Source: Owenia fusiformis
Lineage: Eukaryota > Annelida > Polychaeta > Sabellida > Oweniidae
Assembly: GCA_903813345.2 (NCBI GenBank)
Contig: CAIIXF020000002.1
Location: forward strand, 17,679,467-17,743,466
Reading direction: 5' to 3'
Length of the DNA stretch: 64,000 nt
Below the pieces are notes generated by a model, which did no database searches, was not told the DNA's origin, and was given only the letters and a program-made list of their open reading frames with translations. Below, in pieces: positions 60,873 to 64,000 of the stretch (positions within the stretch are counted from its first letter, which is position 1; every line of letters starts with the position of its first letter). Made by a program: the position numbers and the translations under genes.

Positions 60873-63520
60873 ATCAAGTATTCCTGAATCAAATGGCGAT
60901 TCAGGTCAATGGTGCTGTTTTGGAATATTGCCGTACATCTACATCAGCTCTGGCTGGGGGCGCAGCTGGGATTCTAGGTCTGACGGGTCTTTATGGATTC
61001 CTCTTCTATTTTGTCATCTCATTAATATTGTCTGTAAGTACTGCTAGTATGTTACTAAAATTGTAATTAATATTGTATTAAGACCAAGATGCATTGACTT
61101 TCAGCATTCCTTGGCAATTCTTTGACATCATGTCCTTGCAGTCATGTGATTTATCTGAAAACATGTCAAAGTTCAGTGGGAAATCTCATTTTAAGCTGGC
61201 GGCAGAGTGATTTTCACCTTGGTGATTTTACCAGAATTCTCTTAGAAATCTGACGATAGAGGGGGTTAGTGTCTTCAAGTTTATTTATCTCAAAAATTCG
61301 GTGGACAACCCATGGTAATGACTAAGATTGTTATCGTAGGCTAGGCGAGTCTCTCCCGAACACTGTGGTATGTTGCACTTGGCTTGGATACTAGTCGTTA
61401 ATAAGATACAGGGTAAAATGTTATAATGGCCATCAATGTTAAACTCTTCTGGAGTCTCCAACCATCACATACTTCCATGACAGTGTCTATCCCAGTGCTG
61501 TAGGAGTATGTGTTGTCTCCTGACTAAATACTTGGTCTTGAGATGAACAATACAGTACTACCAGTATTTAAATATTTCCAAATTGTTCCCTGTCCGTCAA
61601 ATGAAAATTGGGAAGGAATCTTGGATGCCAGACTTCACAGCATCAAGCCCTTTTGAAAAAAGATTCAGGACATGGAAGATAGGGGGTAGAGGGGGGGGGG
61701 TAACAGGATGTTGCAAAGGGGTTTTCTCAGTGGTGGAGGTTCCATATGTGGTCACATTCCCATCAATTGGTCTTTAGATAATCATATTCTGAAAAACAAA
61801 AATTTAGGAATAAACATTCCTAAACTTAAATAGTCATGCCATGTTTGCTTTATTTCTGGACAGTGGTCCTTCAAACCATCATATCTTAGCACCATTCAGA
61901 GGTTTAAATAAGACCCTAGATCCAATTATGGGTACGATAGGAATTTGGACAAAATAAAATTGGATATACACTCCCCTCCATAAGTTTGGCAACCTTTTTT
62001 CCCCCATTGAACTACGTGTTAAAGGCTCTTTACCTTTGAATTTTTATTTACTTAACCTGCGATGAAAATACTTATACTATTGATGGAAACGTAATTTGAC
62101 TTTAATTCCAATACCTCCAAATTTTCTCAATTTTTTTCCTCAATTACAGTAGGTCGAAAATTGATGATGAATTTGATGAATTTTTGAAAATCGACATTCC
62201 CATGTTAACCAATGGGAAATGGTAGGTTTGCCGCAAGTCATATGACAGAATATCCATCCATCCGAGTCCTTGCAAAAAATACGAGTTAGGCGGGTAATTG
62301 AATTTGCTAACTTTATTTAACGAAAAATTGATATGTTTCTTCAAGTTCAACAAAGTTATAGGGCTTTAAAGTCAAAATTGTTTTTCAAAAAACCTCTCCC
62401 ATTGAAATAACACAGGAGGCGAAAAATTATTTCTGTAACTTTAATATTCATCAAATAAACTAAACACTTAGTGTTCAAAAAAGTTAGACGATTCAATTTT
62501 CTATATAAAAATATTTTTTGCTTAATCTTTTACTGAAAAGATATCCCGATTTCTGATTTGCCCCGAACCCTCCATTTCCCATTGGATTACATGGGAATGA
62601 CGATTTTCAAAAATTCATCAAATATATTTGTCAAATATAGTCAAAATTCTGATCACCCGTTATATGCATTACAAACGTCTCTACTTGCAAGACGAAGTAC
62701 TATGTGAAAGTCTCACCCCTTTGGACAATTGTAAGTGACAAAGTCCAACAAACCTTCAAATGGTATTGCAGCAGGGGTGAAAAGCTGCTATGTACACGTA
62801 CCATAAACTGGAAAATCAAATTAATGAATGTTTTAAAGATGTCACTGTTGTTGGTTTTTATTCTGTTCTTTATAAAGAGGGGGAATTACCTCAGGGTTCA
62901 AAGGGTTGTTTGTATTCATAAACTAACCAGTGAAAGTTCTGACAAATGAAGGTAACGTAAGAGACGTAACTATGTCTGCCATCTTAATAGCTCTGGGGTT
63001 TTCCCTCCTCTATCTCTTTATATATATATCCTGGCCTGTAGCAAGGATTTGCCAAAGGGGGGTTCAGTTTTCAAAAATTTCCAGGTGGGGTTTACATTTG
63101 ACAATTTTTGCCAAAACATGGCTAAAATTACTTGAGAAGTGCTCAAAATGGTGAAAAACTGCATGATTTTGAAAGAATTTTTGACCAGGGGGGTTCACCC
63201 AAACCCTATTGCGTAAGGTACACGCGCTACCGCTGAGCTATATGGGTGGACTATACAATATGTAAAAGGAAAATCGGGGGTAGTTCAGATATGTCTTTAT
63301 ACAAATATAAATCAGATTTGATTCCATCTCATGTGTAAAATAACACTGTTACGATTTGATTTAATGGCAAATTATTTCATACAATCATAAAATGTTGTAT
63401 ATTTTAGGTAATGCTTACACTGAAGGCTGGAGCTCAATGGCACAAACATTTCAGGAGTAGATTAGACCTCTTCACCAGTGGCCTGTTTGGAGGACTATTC
63501 ACTTATATATTATTTTGGAC
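60873..63520 (+). CDS. EMC6: EMC6, ER membrane protein complex subunit 6 (both ends incomplete)
   Basis: EMC6 is a small multi-pass subunit of the ER membrane insertase complex. Two exons are clear: 60873-61033 and 63408-63520, joined in phase 0. They encode [40 protein letters not shown], and after the junction [20 protein letters not shown] and [16 protein letters not shown]. The match to animal EMC6 (~110 residues) runs from about residue 15 to the last ten. The N-terminal exon must lie upstream, because the 60873 exon begins in mid-codon before the internal ATG at 60893. The final ~8-10 residues (human ends FLYGMVHVY) are expected on another exon, at or beyond the window end. The intron of 2.4 kb holds an inverted repeat and a SINE-like piece. 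Confidence 0.9.
62165..62630. repeat. Inverted repeat in the EMC6 intron
   Basis: Arms of ~52 bp: ATTTGATGAATTTTTGAAAA, then CGACATTCCCATGTTAACCAATGGGAAATGG at 62171-62222, paired with its reverse complement at 62571-62623. The middle is AT-rich. It is probably a decayed MITE. Confidence 0.8.
63020..63250 (-). repeat. tRNA-derived SINE-like fragment
   Basis: On the minus strand from 63250 the sequence reads TCCACCCATATAGCTCAGCG, then GTAGCGCGTG, matching a tRNA 5' half with an A box (TAGCTCAGCGG, 63230-63240). No good B box or acceptor-stem pairing follows, so it is not a functional tRNA. Downstream sequence is repeat-like. Confidence 0.6.
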
Positions 63521-64000
63521 GTATCCTTTTATAATAGATAACAAGCTTATGTGATAAAGAGACCTGTTAAACATCAAAGTTATATTACTTCCTTACGAAG
63601 GATTCTGATGTAATTTTTACCAAAACTTTAAAATGAAGCATTTTGATTCTTCTTTAAGAAGCTTTAGTCAAAATGCTGCATAATGAAGCAATTTAATATC
63701 TTGTTGTGTTTTTGATATAACAATAATGTATTTGATATCATTGTTTATGTCACATCAAATGAAGTGGGGATATGTTGTAATAGCATCTATTTTTTATGCC
63801 AGGCAATCAGCGTCAAAAACTATTGTTACACTTTTTACCGTAAATAGATAACAGCCTCCTTCTCATCAAAAATCATTACCCCTTACAAGTTAATTGTCTG
63901 CCTATTTTTGGTAATTTCAAGTTTATTTCTAATAATCAATAAAAAATGTATATCAGATGGAATTGCAAAGGTTAGTAAATTAGCATTAATGCCAATTTTC
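63521..64000 (+). other. EMC6 intron or 3' region at window end
   Basis: No convincing terminal EMC6 exon. A small AG|ATGGAATTGCAAAG|GTTAG exon-like piece at 63957-63970 does not encode the expected FLYGMVHVY end. Otherwise AT-rich and featureless. Confidence 0.4.

Noticed and set aside
63185-63250. Functional tRNA gene
   Set aside because: Only an A-box-bearing 5' half; no acceptor stem closure or good B box.
63521-63553. Read-through C-terminus of EMC6 after FWT
   Set aside because: The encoded end is unlike the highly conserved EMC6 tail and begins with a usable GT donor.

Overview
This is a eukaryotic (animal) nuclear window: AT-rich, with intron-rich genes using GT-AG introns, strings of small phase-consistent exons and a dense load of inverted-repeat DNA transposons. 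Every identifiable gene is a conserved metazoan one. The gene set, intron density and mariner/MITE load suggest a marine invertebrate, possibly a non-vertebrate deuterostome such as a hemichordate, but the species assignment is a low-confidence inference. No viral or toxin gene was recognised.

Layout. (1) 370-5488 (+): the 3' part of UFSP2, the UFM1-specific cysteine protease; its 5' end lies outside the window. (2) 9683-16349 (-): a RAD6/UBE2A-B type ubiquitin-conjugating enzyme with two alternative terminal coding exons. (3) 17.4-18.9 kb (+): poor remnants of a possible membrane protein. (4) 22011-35485 (-): a complete UBE3A (E6AP-type HECT ubiquitin ligase) in 12 coding exons. (5) 35950-36377 (+): an unrecognised two-exon, 66-residue ORF divergent from UBE3A. 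(6) 38904-42965 (+): NFXL1, cut off by a 500-N assembly gap at 43030-43529. (7) 44558-45615: a decayed mariner element. (8) 45744-47583 (-): a short TNF-receptor-superfamily protein without a death domain. (9) 48917-51478 (+): a TNF-superfamily ligand, head-to-head with that receptor. (10) 51865-56340: a nested nest of inverted repeats. (11) 56376-59147 (-): a complete SLC25 mitochondrial carrier. (12) 60873-63520 (+): EMC6, both ends incomplete.

Functional themes. UFSP2, the RAD6-like E2 and UBE3A are all ubiquitin or ubiquitin-like enzymes, and NFXL1 carries a RING/PHD-like finger; this may be chance. The ligand and receptor genes start 1.33 kb apart on opposite strands and could be a co-located signalling pair. 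Three structural oddities stand out: a duplicated, diverged last exon in the RAD6-like gene that supplies an acidic tail; a 138-bp tandem array made from the 3' half of the UFSP2 catalytic exon together with its splice donor; and a 40-bp intronic minisatellite in UBE3A built from the sequence around a splice acceptor.

Exon coordinates were derived by hand from splice signals, reading-frame continuity and family resemblance. For the complete genes (UBE3A, both isoforms of the E2, TNF receptor, TNF ligand, SLC25) the summed exon lengths are exact multiples of three and all junction phases agree.
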